Assembly (NCBI GenBank): GCA_027487485.1
Contig: JAIYDN010000042.1
Span: 1 to 64,000, forward strand
Direction: 5' to 3'
DNA: 64,000 nucleotides
From: Planctomycetaceae bacterium
GTDB taxonomy: Bacteria > Planctomycetota > Planctomycetia > Pirellulales > Pirellulaceae
Under the pieces are notes generated by a model, which saw only the letters and a list, made by a program, of their open reading frames with translations, was not told the origin of the DNA and made no database searches. Of this stretch, positions 19,101-27,954 are shown in pieces. The first letter of the stretch is position 1; each line of letters begins with the position of its first letter. The translations under genes and the position numbers were made by a program.

Positions 19101-19335
19101 TGATGCGGAACTCAATACGACGGAAATGCAGCAAGGGTTTTTGCCTGGGATGGAGTCATTGGAAGAGGAGCAGTTCAAGCGAAACAAGGATTTTTTGTTT
19201 GAACGATCAAAATCAATCCCCGCTGAAATTGAACGGGAAATGGCAGCGATAAAGTCACGTTATGCTGATCCTCAACCAAGGATGTTTCCAGTGGCAGTTA
19301 CCTTCCTTGTGCCTGTGAAATTGAGGAAGGGGTGA
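16144..19335 (+). CDS. drmD: DISARM SNF2-like helicase DrmD
   Basis: 1063 residues, a full SNF2/Swi2 helicase. Walker A DDVGLGKT lies at about residue 146, the DEAH box (VDEAHNC) at about 262, motif III TATPHNGYPESF at about 300, and the C-terminal RecA lobe includes ILFTEYRATQNW (about 532), TDAAAEGLNLQNHC and RNGRIDRHGQ (about 620). A helical C-terminal extension follows. DrmD with DrmMI defines class 1 DISARM, a phage-defence system combining methylation and ATP-driven restriction of incoming DNA. The next gene starts 4 bp after its stop. Confidence 0.9.
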   Translation: MTTVTTSALHPEQGQMVSVRSRNWMVTEVSKSTLPPERLQTGIESPQHLITLSSVEDDGLGEELSVIWELEPGARIVEKVALPEPTGIDPPDKLDAFLDAVRWGASSSADLRTIQAPFRSGIDIEDYQLDPVVRAIQMPRVNLLVADDVGLGKTIEAGMVALELIIRHRTRKILIVCPASLQVQWQEQMRDKFGLDFRIVNSSTMGLLRRSRGIHVNPWNHFPRLITSIDFLKRERPLRLFRELLPGPDGPAFPRKFDLLIVDEAHNCAPSGVGRFATDSMRTHALRLLVPHFEHKLFLTATPHNGYPESFSALLELLDNQRFARSTPPDRKQLNAVMVRRMKSELPKKYDGSPRFPKRVLEPIEVPYTEEERGVHAALKQYAELRVQRSHDNSEKLATEFVLKTLKKRLFSSPAAFLTTLDSHEKSLRQAKRGKAVRKPSVSILKQELDRIDEDYADDSEYDEATVDAVDAASLLFSEPSANELALLKQMRTWADKASGQLDSKVNCLIDWLNTHIRPNKKWGNERVILFTEYRATQNWLKEILAQQGFTKDDRLLTMYGGMDLEEREDVKNAFQSGPAESNVRILLATDAAAEGLNLQNHCYRLIHYEIPWNPNRLEQRNGRIDRHGQKGFLAPNGEKQVFVYHFVGEGYKQRQQASLTSRASDLDADLEFLMRVAQKVETIREDLGSYGTVLADDVEQAMLGRGYSMPGVIRADSKADPVRKMLKFERDLAKQIGDLLEQYRETQRELRLSPENIQKVVEVGLALAEQPALIPIKHHSGKAVFTLPSLKHSWAACTEGLEHPHTKDIRPIAFDHAAADGRDDIVLVHLNHRLVQMSLRLLRAEVWSVKGRKRLHRITARLVPDHILNAPAVIAHARLVVIGGDSHRLHEEIITAGGMLKEGRLSRLNIGELEKLLTSATNDEPSESMQKHLLELWDKFAPALAQSLEVRMRDRTSGLQKKLGERAEKEAQDIQSILLELKKAIDAELNTTEMQQGFLPGMESLEEEQFKRNKDFLFERSKSIPAEIEREMAAIKSRYADPQPRMFPVAVTFLVPVKLRKG

Positions 19336-19339
19336 GGAA

Positions 19340-20206
19340 ATGGTCTTTGTACTTTGCGATACATGTGTCTGGCTGAACCTAGCTAAAGACCCGCAGCAGA
19401 ATATTATTCTTCAAAGGCTGAGGAGCCTTGTTGCGTCCCGTAAGATTACCTTGTTGGTTCCCAGGGTTGTAGTTGAAGAATTTCTGCGAAACAAGGACGA
19501 CATTGTTTCGTATCTCGCAAGACGAAATCAGGTTCTCTTGCGGGAAGTGCGGGAGTTGGTCAAGGCTTTCGGTGACACGGGCAAGAAGGAGGTCGCAACG
19601 GACCAGATTACAGCTATCGCCAATAAGATGCCTTCCCTCGGCACGTCAATGGCGATGGCGTACACCCAAATTCAGTCACTCTTTGTTGATAGTTCTACAG
19701 TCATTATCGAACTCTCAGATGCAGTTAAGTCATCTGTCGTGGACATGGCACTCATGAAACTAGCGCCGTTTCATCGAAACAAGAACTCGTTAGCTGACGC
19801 AATCATCATTCAGACGTTTTGGCAGTTTGTTGAGTCTGAACAGCGTTCCGGTGGGGAGTTTATTTTCGTCACGGCCAACACAGATGACTTCAGTGACCCG
19901 AATGGCGATGCAAACAATCCGCACACCGACTTTTTGCCTGTATTCGGACGAACAAATGCACACTTCTTCATTAACTCCGGCAAAGCGGTGAACTTCATTG
20001 AAGAGAATCTTGTTCCTCCAGACGTAGTGGATCACTTGGAACGTATTCGCTCCATAAAGCCGCCAACATGTCATTTCTGTGGCGGTCACTCGCTGATGCC
20101 TGCTGGGGCGGTCGGTCGTGATTTGACGGGAGAATCAATCTATTACTTGATCTGCCGAGAATGTTCTCAGATGACGGACGTTCGAGAAGCGTGGGAGGAA
20201 TCGTAA
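19340..20206 (+). CDS. PIN-domain (DUF4935-like) ribonuclease with C-terminal zinc ribbon
   Basis: 288 residues. The PIN pattern is visible: FVLCDTCVWLNLA with the first acidic residue, LLVPRVVVEEFLRNKDD, NSLADAIIIQTF and FVTANTDDFSD, giving four acidic metal-binding positions. The C-terminus has CHFCGG and, 25 residues on, CREC, a probable zinc ribbon. PIN proteins are usually metal-dependent RNases or DNases. It is inserted between drmD and drmMI with 4-nt and 0-nt spacings, so it is part of the operon, although it is not among the standard DISARM core genes. It could be an added effector nuclease. Confidence 0.75.
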   Translation: MVFVLCDTCVWLNLAKDPQQNIILQRLRSLVASRKITLLVPRVVVEEFLRNKDDIVSYLARRNQVLLREVRELVKAFGDTGKKEVATDQITAIANKMPSLGTSMAMAYTQIQSLFVDSSTVIIELSDAVKSSVVDMALMKLAPFHRNKNSLADAIIIQTFWQFVESEQRSGGEFIFVTANTDDFSDPNGDANNPHTDFLPVFGRTNAHFFINSGKAVNFIEENLVPPDVVDHLERIRSIKPPTCHFCGGHSLMPAGAVGRDLTGESIYYLICRECSQMTDVREAWEES

Positions 20207-23200
20207 GTGTCCATTTCCCGCCACCACAACGAATGGCTATCACTCGTACCGAACTCAGGTCCATTCCTGAGTTTGCCGGTACTGGCATCGGCATTCCCAC
20301 AAGGATTAGATTCGCATGATGCAGATCATGCCCGTCGATTGCGATTGGCCTTTGACGAATGGTATGATAACCAGTTAGGAAAGCGACCCGATACCGGACT
20401 TCATCGTGCATGGGTCAAATTCGTTCTGTCGGAAACGCTTGGCTATGACGATCTGCTTGCAGAAGGACAAGCAATACCTCAGACGCTCAAAAGCGAGGTA
20501 GCAGAATACGGGGAGACGCTAAAGCCTGATTGGATTGTAAATGATCCCACTACGAAGAAGGCACGTTTGATTGTCCAAGTCTATCCTCGGTCGCAATCCC
20601 TTACGAAGCCAGTTGCGGCGTCCCGATGGAAAGTCTCTCCAGATACACGCATGATGCAATTGCTTCATGATACGGGCATTCGACTCGGTATTGTGACAAA
20701 TGGCGATCACTGGATGCTAGTGAATGCTCCAAAAAACGAAACCACGGGTTACGCCTCGTGGTACGCCAACCTATGGTTAGAAGAGAAAGACACGCTACGT
20801 GCCTTCCGAACATTACTTGGTTTTGACCGACTCTTCAGTGTGCCGGAAAATGAAACGCTTGAATCGCTATTAGAGAAGAGTGCATCGGACCAACAAGAAG
20901 TTACCGACCAGCTTGGATATCAGGTTCGTAAAGCCGTCGAAGTTTTGATACAGGCGCTTGATAAGGCTGACCAAGAGCATGGACGGCAGTTACTTGCTGG
21001 CGTGAATGAAAAAGTGCTTTACGAGTCCGCACTCACTGTGATGATGCGGCTGGTGTTTTTGTTCTGCGCTGAGGAGCGTGAGTTATTGCTTCTGGGGGAT
21101 GAACTGTATGACAAGAACTATGCAGTCAGTACGTTAAGAGAACAGCTACGAGTGACTGCCGATCAGTTTGGCGAAGAAATTCTTGGACTGCGTTATGACG
21201 CCTGGACACGGTTGCTTACTACGTTCAGAACGGTTTACGCCGGAGCCAAGCATGATCGCCTAAAGCTCCCAGCATATGGCGGCAGTCTATTTAATCCTGA
21301 CCGATTTCCATTCCTTGAAGGCAGGAAGTTCGACACGAACTGGAAGAACACCGAAGCAACGCCGCTGCCAATCAACAATCGCACTGTGTTGCACTTGCTT
21401 GAAGCATTGCAGGTCTTGCAAACCAAAATTGGCAAAACAATTGAAGCTCGTAAACTGAGTTTCCGGTCGCTCGACATCGAACAAATTGGCCATGTTTACG
21501 AAGGCTTGTTGGATCATACCGCCAAGCGTGCTACAGAACCTATGTTGGGTTTGGCAGGAACAAGGGATAAGGAACCTGAAATTGCTTTGGCTGACTTGGA
21601 GAAGATTGCTTCCAAGGGCGAAAAGGAACTGCTCAAGGTACTAAAAGAAGAATCGGGACGTTCTGAGTCGGCCATCAAAAAGGGCCTGAGTTCAGAACTA
21701 GAAGATCAACTCGCTAGTCGATTCCGAACATCTTGCCAAGACACAGAGCTTTGGAATCGGATCAAACCATTTGCTGGTACAGTTCGGCTTGATGATGTGG
21801 GCTATCCTGTCGTAATTACATCGGGAAGTGTTTTCGTAACATCAGGGACCGACCGCCGTAGCAGCGGCACGCACTATACCCCAAAAAGCCTAACCGAACC
21901 CATAGTTCAGTATACGTTGGAACCACTTGTCTACATCGGCCCAGCGGAAGGATTACCGAGAGAAGAGTGGAAGTTGCGTTCGGCAAAGGAACTGCTTGCA
22001 CTGAAAATATGCGACATGGCATGTGGCTCCGGTGCATTTCTGGTCCAAGTATGCCGATATCTTTCTGCGAGATTGCTTGAAGCGTGGGATGTGATCCAAA
22101 AGGAGAACATTGGATTGGTAAGAATCACTCCTGAAGGCGAACTGTCATCAGGAAATCCTGCCGAAATGCTGATCCCAGATGATCTCGATGAGCGTCAAGC
22201 ATATGCTCTAAGGATAGTAGCACAGCGTTGCATCTATGGCGTGGATATAAATCCACTTGCCGTCGAAATGGCTAAGTTGTCTTTGTGGCTTCTTACGCTG
22301 GCCAAAGACCAGCCGTTTGAGTTCCTCGACCATAACATTCGTTGTGGTGATTCACTGGTAGGTATTCATAACTTAGACCAACTACGGAAGTTTAGTCTTG
22401 ATGGCAAAGGACAGGACAACGGCCTGCTGCTTCAATTCCTTGATCCAAAGATCAAAGAGGCGATTGCTCTACGCCGTCAGATTTCTGAAATGCAGTCTGT
22501 TACTGTCGAAGATATCGAAGCCCAAGATCGCATGTTGCGAGAGGCCAATGAAAAGATCGAGCGATTGAAGTTAGCGGCTGACTTGCTTATTGCTGCCGAA
22601 TTCGTCCCAGGCTCCGCATCCGACAAACGAGCCGCTAGGGACAACGCAGCGCTCAAGGTCGCATTGCATTTCAACAATAGTAATCTCGATACATTTCGCC
22701 AGGAAGCTACGGAGGCTCTTAGGGGGCAAAAGACTTTTCATTGGCCGCTTGAATTCCCTGAAGTAATGGTTGAGCGTGGTGGATTCGATGGGTTCATGGG
22801 AAATCCGCCTTTTGTTGGTGGACGGCGAATCAGGGGGACGTTCGGTGATTTGTACTTAACATGGCTAACTTCAATAGCATTTGCCGGAAGTAGCGCCAAT
22901 GCGGACCTCTGTGCGTTCTTCTTCAGACGTGCAGCCGATCTTCTTGCTGATAAGGGGCAGTTCGGCTTTATCTCGACCAACACTATTTCTCAAGGTGATA
23001 CTCGTGCAACTGGACTTGAAGTGCTTTTAGCAACTAGCTGCTCGATCATTCGAGCCATTCCGAGTCGTATTTGGCCCGGTACTGCAAATGTCTTTGTGTC
23101 GCTTGTTTGGTTGCGGCGTCAAAGCAAATGGCAGGGACAGGTCTTTCTTGACGACAAACCCGTTAAAAAAATCAGCGCATTTCTCGTGGAATCGAGTACC

Positions 23201-24319
23201 GATAATGCCGTGCCGTTTTCATTGAAAACGAATAGTGGCAAATCGTTTAATGGCTCATTCCTTTGTGGAATTGGATTTGTCATTACTCCTGAAGAGGCGG
23301 CGTTGCTAATCCGCAATGAGGCGCTCAATAAGGAAGTCCTGTTTCCAATTTTGAACGGTCAGGACTTGAATAACAGACCAGACCAATCAGCAAGCCGGTT
23401 TACAATCAATTTTTTTGACTGGCCACTAGCACACGAGGAAGCTCCGAGTGGTTACATCGGACGTGCTGCTGAAGACTTCCCTGAATGTCTCAAGATTGTT
23501 GAAGAAAGGGTTAAGCCGGAACGTACTCGTACAAAACAAACACCGGATGGCAAGACTGTATTTGCGCTGCGAAAGCCTTTGCCTCAGAGATGGTGGATAT
23601 ATGGCGATAAGAGGCCAGCACTTTACGCAACAATCGCAAATATGCGAAGGGTCATTGCAGTCGCAGCTACAAGCAAAACGCTTGCATTTGCATTTTGCCC
23701 AACAAATATTGTGTTCTCACATGCGGTGTTTGTCTTTGCGTTCGATCAGCCTGAATATTTAGCGGTACTCCAGTCTGCGTTTCATGAAACATGGGCTAGA
23801 CACTACGCATCTTCAATGAAAGAAGACCTTCGCTACACACCATCTGATTGCTTCGAGAACTTTCCGTTTCCATTGAAGCTGGAGGAATTGCGACAAATCG
23901 GAACTTCTTATGACAGTCAACGCACTACATACATGCAACGTCACCAAGTAGGATTGACAACAACTTACAACCGTTTTAACGATCCTGACGAATTCGACAC
24001 TGAAATTCTGAAGCACCGACAACTGCATATCGAAATGGATAATGCCGTAGCCGCCGCCTACGGCTGGACCGATCTCGATCTCGGCCACGGCTTCCACGAG
24101 ACGAAGCAAGGCTTCCGATACACGATCAGCGAACCCGCCCGCCGTGAAGTCCTCGCACGCCTACTCAAGCTAAACCACGAACGCCATGCCGAAGAAGTAA
24201 AGCAAGGTCTTCACGAGAAGAAGAAACCATCGGCGAAGAAATCCACCGCTAAGAATACAACAACAAAACCAGTCAAAAAAGAAGCAACTCTATTTGACTT
24301 GCTTGAGGATGACGAATGA
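20207..24319 (+). CDS. drmMI: DISARM adenine-N6 methyltransferase DrmMI
   Basis: 1370 residues from a GTG that directly follows the PIN stop. It has the large type IIG/PglX-like layout: a long N-terminal part, SAM motif I CDMACGSGAFLVQV at about residue 602, VDINPLAVEMAKLSLWLLTL, and the catalytic NPPF (GFMGNPPFVGG) at about 865, then a target-recognition region. The C-terminus is Lys-rich (KKKPSAKKSTAKN) ending DLLEDDE. It would methylate adenine in host DNA to mark self. Its stop overlaps the drmA ATG (ATGA). Confidence 0.88.
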   Translation: MSISRHHNEWLSLVPNSGPFLSLPVLASAFPQGLDSHDADHARRLRLAFDEWYDNQLGKRPDTGLHRAWVKFVLSETLGYDDLLAEGQAIPQTLKSEVAEYGETLKPDWIVNDPTTKKARLIVQVYPRSQSLTKPVAASRWKVSPDTRMMQLLHDTGIRLGIVTNGDHWMLVNAPKNETTGYASWYANLWLEEKDTLRAFRTLLGFDRLFSVPENETLESLLEKSASDQQEVTDQLGYQVRKAVEVLIQALDKADQEHGRQLLAGVNEKVLYESALTVMMRLVFLFCAEERELLLLGDELYDKNYAVSTLREQLRVTADQFGEEILGLRYDAWTRLLTTFRTVYAGAKHDRLKLPAYGGSLFNPDRFPFLEGRKFDTNWKNTEATPLPINNRTVLHLLEALQVLQTKIGKTIEARKLSFRSLDIEQIGHVYEGLLDHTAKRATEPMLGLAGTRDKEPEIALADLEKIASKGEKELLKVLKEESGRSESAIKKGLSSELEDQLASRFRTSCQDTELWNRIKPFAGTVRLDDVGYPVVITSGSVFVTSGTDRRSSGTHYTPKSLTEPIVQYTLEPLVYIGPAEGLPREEWKLRSAKELLALKICDMACGSGAFLVQVCRYLSARLLEAWDVIQKENIGLVRITPEGELSSGNPAEMLIPDDLDERQAYALRIVAQRCIYGVDINPLAVEMAKLSLWLLTLAKDQPFEFLDHNIRCGDSLVGIHNLDQLRKFSLDGKGQDNGLLLQFLDPKIKEAIALRRQISEMQSVTVEDIEAQDRMLREANEKIERLKLAADLLIAAEFVPGSASDKRAARDNAALKVALHFNNSNLDTFRQEATEALRGQKTFHWPLEFPEVMVERGGFDGFMGNPPFVGGRRIRGTFGDLYLTWLTSIAFAGSSANADLCAFFFRRAADLLADKGQFGFISTNTISQGDTRATGLEVLLATSCSIIRAIPSRIWPGTANVFVSLVWLRRQSKWQGQVFLDDKPVKKISAFLVESSTDNAVPFSLKTNSGKSFNGSFLCGIGFVITPEEAALLIRNEALNKEVLFPILNGQDLNNRPDQSASRFTINFFDWPLAHEEAPSGYIGRAAEDFPECLKIVEERVKPERTRTKQTPDGKTVFALRKPLPQRWWIYGDKRPALYATIANMRRVIAVAATSKTLAFAFCPTNIVFSHAVFVFAFDQPEYLAVLQSAFHETWARHYASSMKEDLRYTPSDCFENFPFPLKLEELRQIGTSYDSQRTTYMQRHQVGLTTTYNRFNDPDEFDTEILKHRQLHIEMDNAVAAAYGWTDLDLGHGFHETKQGFRYTISEPARREVLARLLKLNHERHAEEVKQGLHEKKKPSAKKSTAKNTTTKPVKKEATLFDLLEDDE

Positions 24320-27300
24320 ACGAAATACTGAAGCCCAAAGCATCCCCTCTTCAACTGCGGGACGAACTCGAAGCGATGGTCCTCAAGGAACTGCTAGGTC
24401 CAGGCAGTGCTGAAGAGGAAATCATTGAATCGCCCGGTAGTCGTTACTTCGTGGGCGTACTAGCTCCACGGAAACGTGCAACGACAACCACTATTGTCTC
24501 CAAATCAACTACGGCACAGCCAATAGTCGATGAAGACGAAGACGTTGAATCGGACGGCGAAATCCTTGACGGTGATGAATTAGCACTTGGAGGCAAGGAC
24601 TCTTCGCAGGATGGCACAACAGACCAAGCACCTGCCCAAGACAAGGCACTTATTCCATCTTCGTTTGGGATGACCTTTTCTGTCAACATTGAAGCTACTG
24701 AAATTCAGATTTCTGCAACGTGGGGACAGTACGTCAAAGAGGTCAGCGAATATCTAGTAAGTGAAAAGACAGGAAATCGTAGGAAGGTATGGAAACGCTA
24801 CCCTCGTGGCGGCAAGCATCTTTTGGTATTGCAGGAAGGTCAAATAGAGCCGATTGCTGTCGATATCAACTGCCCAGAAGTTGTTATTCAGGGGCTTATA
24901 CGCAAACGAAACGACCACTGGTGCGTCACGCTGTTTTTAATCAACGAATTTCAGGAACCAGACAAGCTCAAAGACGGCGCTTGGGTATTCCAACCTGAAT
25001 TGATGGCCGAGGGCGTTGATGGTGCGGCAGTCATTCATAAACGACACACGGTCTTAGAACTCAGTGGTACTGATCCAACGTCGAAAGCTGAAAACGATCT
25101 TTTAGCAATGCTCTATCGTCGGCACATTGAATTCGCTGTAGGGCATGGGATCGCCGTTCATGTTGATGTTTCGCCAAACCCCAACTTCGCACTTAGAGTC
25201 AAAACAAAAGTTGTTCCTAGCTATGAGATTCCAAAGACAACTCCCCCACGTCCAGAAGACGCCGTAATCAATCCGGCCTTTGCCAAGCTAGAGGGAATGG
25301 TACTTGATATGAAGGTGTTGGCAGAGTCCAACCCAAAGCAATTTCGCTCCAAGCTAAAGCCATTGATCGAAGCCTATCAAGACTGGATTGACCGAGAAGA
25401 AAAGCGAATCGATGATCCGGCTGAAGGACTCGATAAGTTCAAGAATCCCGCACAACAAGCGATTACTCGCTGCCGATCAACGCTAAAGCGAATCGAAGCA
25501 GGTTTGGATTTGCTGGACAAAGACGAGAAAGCCGCCCAATCGTTTGCCTTCATGAATCGTGCGATGTGGCTCCAGCGAACACACTCGCTTTATGCCGAAC
25601 GGGTTCGTCGAACGAATGCCAAGGCCGACTATAACGAGTTTGACGTTGCCGAAAACCGTTCTTGGTATCCGTTCCAGCTAGCTTTCATCCTCGTAAACTT
25701 ACCGGGAATCACGCAGTTCGATCACCCAGAACGAAGTGAATCGCCAGAAGCCGTAGCCGACCTGCTGTGGTTCCCTACAGGTGGTGGAAAGACCGAAGCG
25801 TATTTGGGACTGACCGCCTACACGCTGGCGTTGCGCCGACTGCAAGGAACAATAGAAGGTCGTTCAGGTGAAAACGGCATTACTGTATTGATGCGTTATA
25901 CGCTTCGACTGCTCACGCTCCAGCAGTTCCAAAGAGCTTCTGCCCTGATTTGTGCCTGCGAGGACATCCGGCGCACTGCAATGAGTAATGGCGACAATCG
26001 TTGGGGTAAAACACCGTTCCGAATCGGCCTGTGGGTCGGTGGTAGTACAACTCCAAATTGGAACATCGATTCCGATGAAGCAATTAAAGCATCTCGTGGT
26101 CAAAAACAGAAAGGAATTGGGTCGCCTCATCAATTGACAAACTGCCCTTACTGCGGTTCATCAATCGATATGGGGAATAACCTGAATTACAAGGTCGAGA
26201 AATACAGCGATGGATCGTGTCGAACACTCATTTACTGCCTACCAATGTCGGGGCAGTGTATTTTTTCCAAAAAAGCTGCCCCCGGCGAAGGACTTCCGAT
26301 TGTCGTAGTTGACGAAGAGATTTATCGCCGCTTGCCCTCGTTGTTGATTACGACGGTGGATAAGTTTGCCCAAATGCCTTGGAATGGCTCACTCCAGATG
26401 CTATTTGGACAAGTAGACGGCTATTGCGAACGACATGGCTTCAGGTCGCCCGGACTAGCTGACTGGTCTGAGGAATTAGAAGTCAACGGTGTCCACCGAG
26501 CAAAAGGTGACATGCCTTCGGCTAGAGTGTTGCCGCACAATCCCGTGCGACCGCCCGATCTCATTATTCAAGATGAGTTGCATCTCATCAGTGGACCACT
26601 AGGCACTTTGGTTGGGCTATATGAGACGGCCATTGACCAACTTTGCACCTGGGAAGTGAACGGCAAAAAGATTAGGCCGAAGGTCGTAGCATCAACGGCT
26701 ACGATTCGTCGAGCTAGAGATCAGGTCTATGGTCTTTTCTTGCGAGACTTAAATATCTTCCCACCAACTGGCTTGGAGATCAGCGACAACTTTTTTTCGT
26801 TGCAACGCAAGTCCAATGAAAAGACACCGGGTCGAAAGTACATCGGAATCTGCGCTCCGGGTCGTCGCTTAAAGGCAGCACTCATTCGGGTCTACGTCGC
26901 CTTCCTATCAGCATCGCAAAAGCTATTTGAAACTGATGGACATGGCCTGGACGCCGATCCGTGGATGACCCTCGTTGGTTACTTCAACAGCCTGCGTGAA
27001 CTTGGCGGTATGAAACGCCTTGTTGACGACGACGTGCGGACTCGACTGCGCAGGATGGCAGATCGTGGACTTGCAAACCGCACGATCTATACACCGGATA
27101 CGGTGAAGGAATTGACTTCACGCTTGGGATCAGGAGCTATTCCTGAAATCCTTGACCTTTTAGAGAGCCAGTTTGACCCGGTGAAACTCGATCAGATAAA
27201 GGCACGTAAAGGGGGTGGCGGCGATTACATTGCTCGGCCAATTGATGTGCTTCTGGCAACGAACATGATTTCAGTTGGAGTGGACGTGCCACGACTTGGA

Positions 27301-27954
27301 CTAATGGTAACTGCTGGTCAACCAAAAACCACAGCAGAGTACATCCAGGCTACTAGCCGTGTTGGTCGTAAACATCCAGGTCTTGTCTGCACCGTATTCA
27401 ATTGGGCTAGACCAAGAGACTTGTCCCACTACGAGACTTTTGAGCATTACCACTCAACCTTCTACAAGCATGTTGAGGCACTTTCGGTGACTCCATTCTC
27501 CGCAGGTGCTACATCCCGTGGACTTTCAGCATTGCTCGTTTCAATGATCCGTCAACCAGGGTTTGAGTTCAACTCAAATGACAAAGCTATGCAGATGGCA
27601 ACGCAACGGAATCACCAATATGTCACCGACGCCATCAATGCAATCACTAGACGTGCTGAACTGATTGCTGGCGTAGATGCTGCTGAAGAAGTTAAACAGC
27701 AACTCAAACGAAAAATGGACCTCTGGCAGAAACGTGCGCAGCGTACAGCCCAAGGCAATCAACTTGGGTATGAAACGAAGAAGGACGGTATAACCATCGG
27801 ACTACTTCGGAAGCCAAGTATAGAAGCATGGGACGAATTCACATGCCTTAATTCGCTACGAGATGTCGAACCCACAGCAAACCTAATCCTGGACGATCAT
27901 GGAATGGATGACGATGGCGGAGTAGAAGTCGAAGATGAAGGAGCCACACAATGA
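24316..27954 (+). CDS. drmA: DISARM helicase DrmA
   Basis: 1212 residues. Walker A (WFPTGGGKTEAYLGLTAYTL) at about residue 486, a DEAD-box variant LIIQDELHLISGP at about 750, STATIRRA near 793, and a C-terminal helicase lobe with LLATNMISVGVDVPRLGLM and QATSRVGRKHPG. A cysteine pair around CPYCGSS suggests a zinc site within the insert. These features are diagnostic of DrmA, which forms a complex with DrmB in DISARM. ATGA overlaps link it to drmMI before and drmB after. Confidence 0.92.
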   Translation: MNEILKPKASPLQLRDELEAMVLKELLGPGSAEEEIIESPGSRYFVGVLAPRKRATTTTIVSKSTTAQPIVDEDEDVESDGEILDGDELALGGKDSSQDGTTDQAPAQDKALIPSSFGMTFSVNIEATEIQISATWGQYVKEVSEYLVSEKTGNRRKVWKRYPRGGKHLLVLQEGQIEPIAVDINCPEVVIQGLIRKRNDHWCVTLFLINEFQEPDKLKDGAWVFQPELMAEGVDGAAVIHKRHTVLELSGTDPTSKAENDLLAMLYRRHIEFAVGHGIAVHVDVSPNPNFALRVKTKVVPSYEIPKTTPPRPEDAVINPAFAKLEGMVLDMKVLAESNPKQFRSKLKPLIEAYQDWIDREEKRIDDPAEGLDKFKNPAQQAITRCRSTLKRIEAGLDLLDKDEKAAQSFAFMNRAMWLQRTHSLYAERVRRTNAKADYNEFDVAENRSWYPFQLAFILVNLPGITQFDHPERSESPEAVADLLWFPTGGGKTEAYLGLTAYTLALRRLQGTIEGRSGENGITVLMRYTLRLLTLQQFQRASALICACEDIRRTAMSNGDNRWGKTPFRIGLWVGGSTTPNWNIDSDEAIKASRGQKQKGIGSPHQLTNCPYCGSSIDMGNNLNYKVEKYSDGSCRTLIYCLPMSGQCIFSKKAAPGEGLPIVVVDEEIYRRLPSLLITTVDKFAQMPWNGSLQMLFGQVDGYCERHGFRSPGLADWSEELEVNGVHRAKGDMPSARVLPHNPVRPPDLIIQDELHLISGPLGTLVGLYETAIDQLCTWEVNGKKIRPKVVASTATIRRARDQVYGLFLRDLNIFPPTGLEISDNFFSLQRKSNEKTPGRKYIGICAPGRRLKAALIRVYVAFLSASQKLFETDGHGLDADPWMTLVGYFNSLRELGGMKRLVDDDVRTRLRRMADRGLANRTIYTPDTVKELTSRLGSGAIPEILDLLESQFDPVKLDQIKARKGGGGDYIARPIDVLLATNMISVGVDVPRLGLMVTAGQPKTTAEYIQATSRVGRKHPGLVCTVFNWARPRDLSHYETFEHYHSTFYKHVEALSVTPFSAGATSRGLSALLVSMIRQPGFEFNSNDKAMQMATQRNHQYVTDAINAITRRAELIAGVDAAEEVKQQLKRKMDLWQKRAQRTAQGNQLGYETKKDGITIGLLRKPSIEAWDEFTCLNSLRDVEPTANLILDDHGMDDDGGVEVEDEGATQ

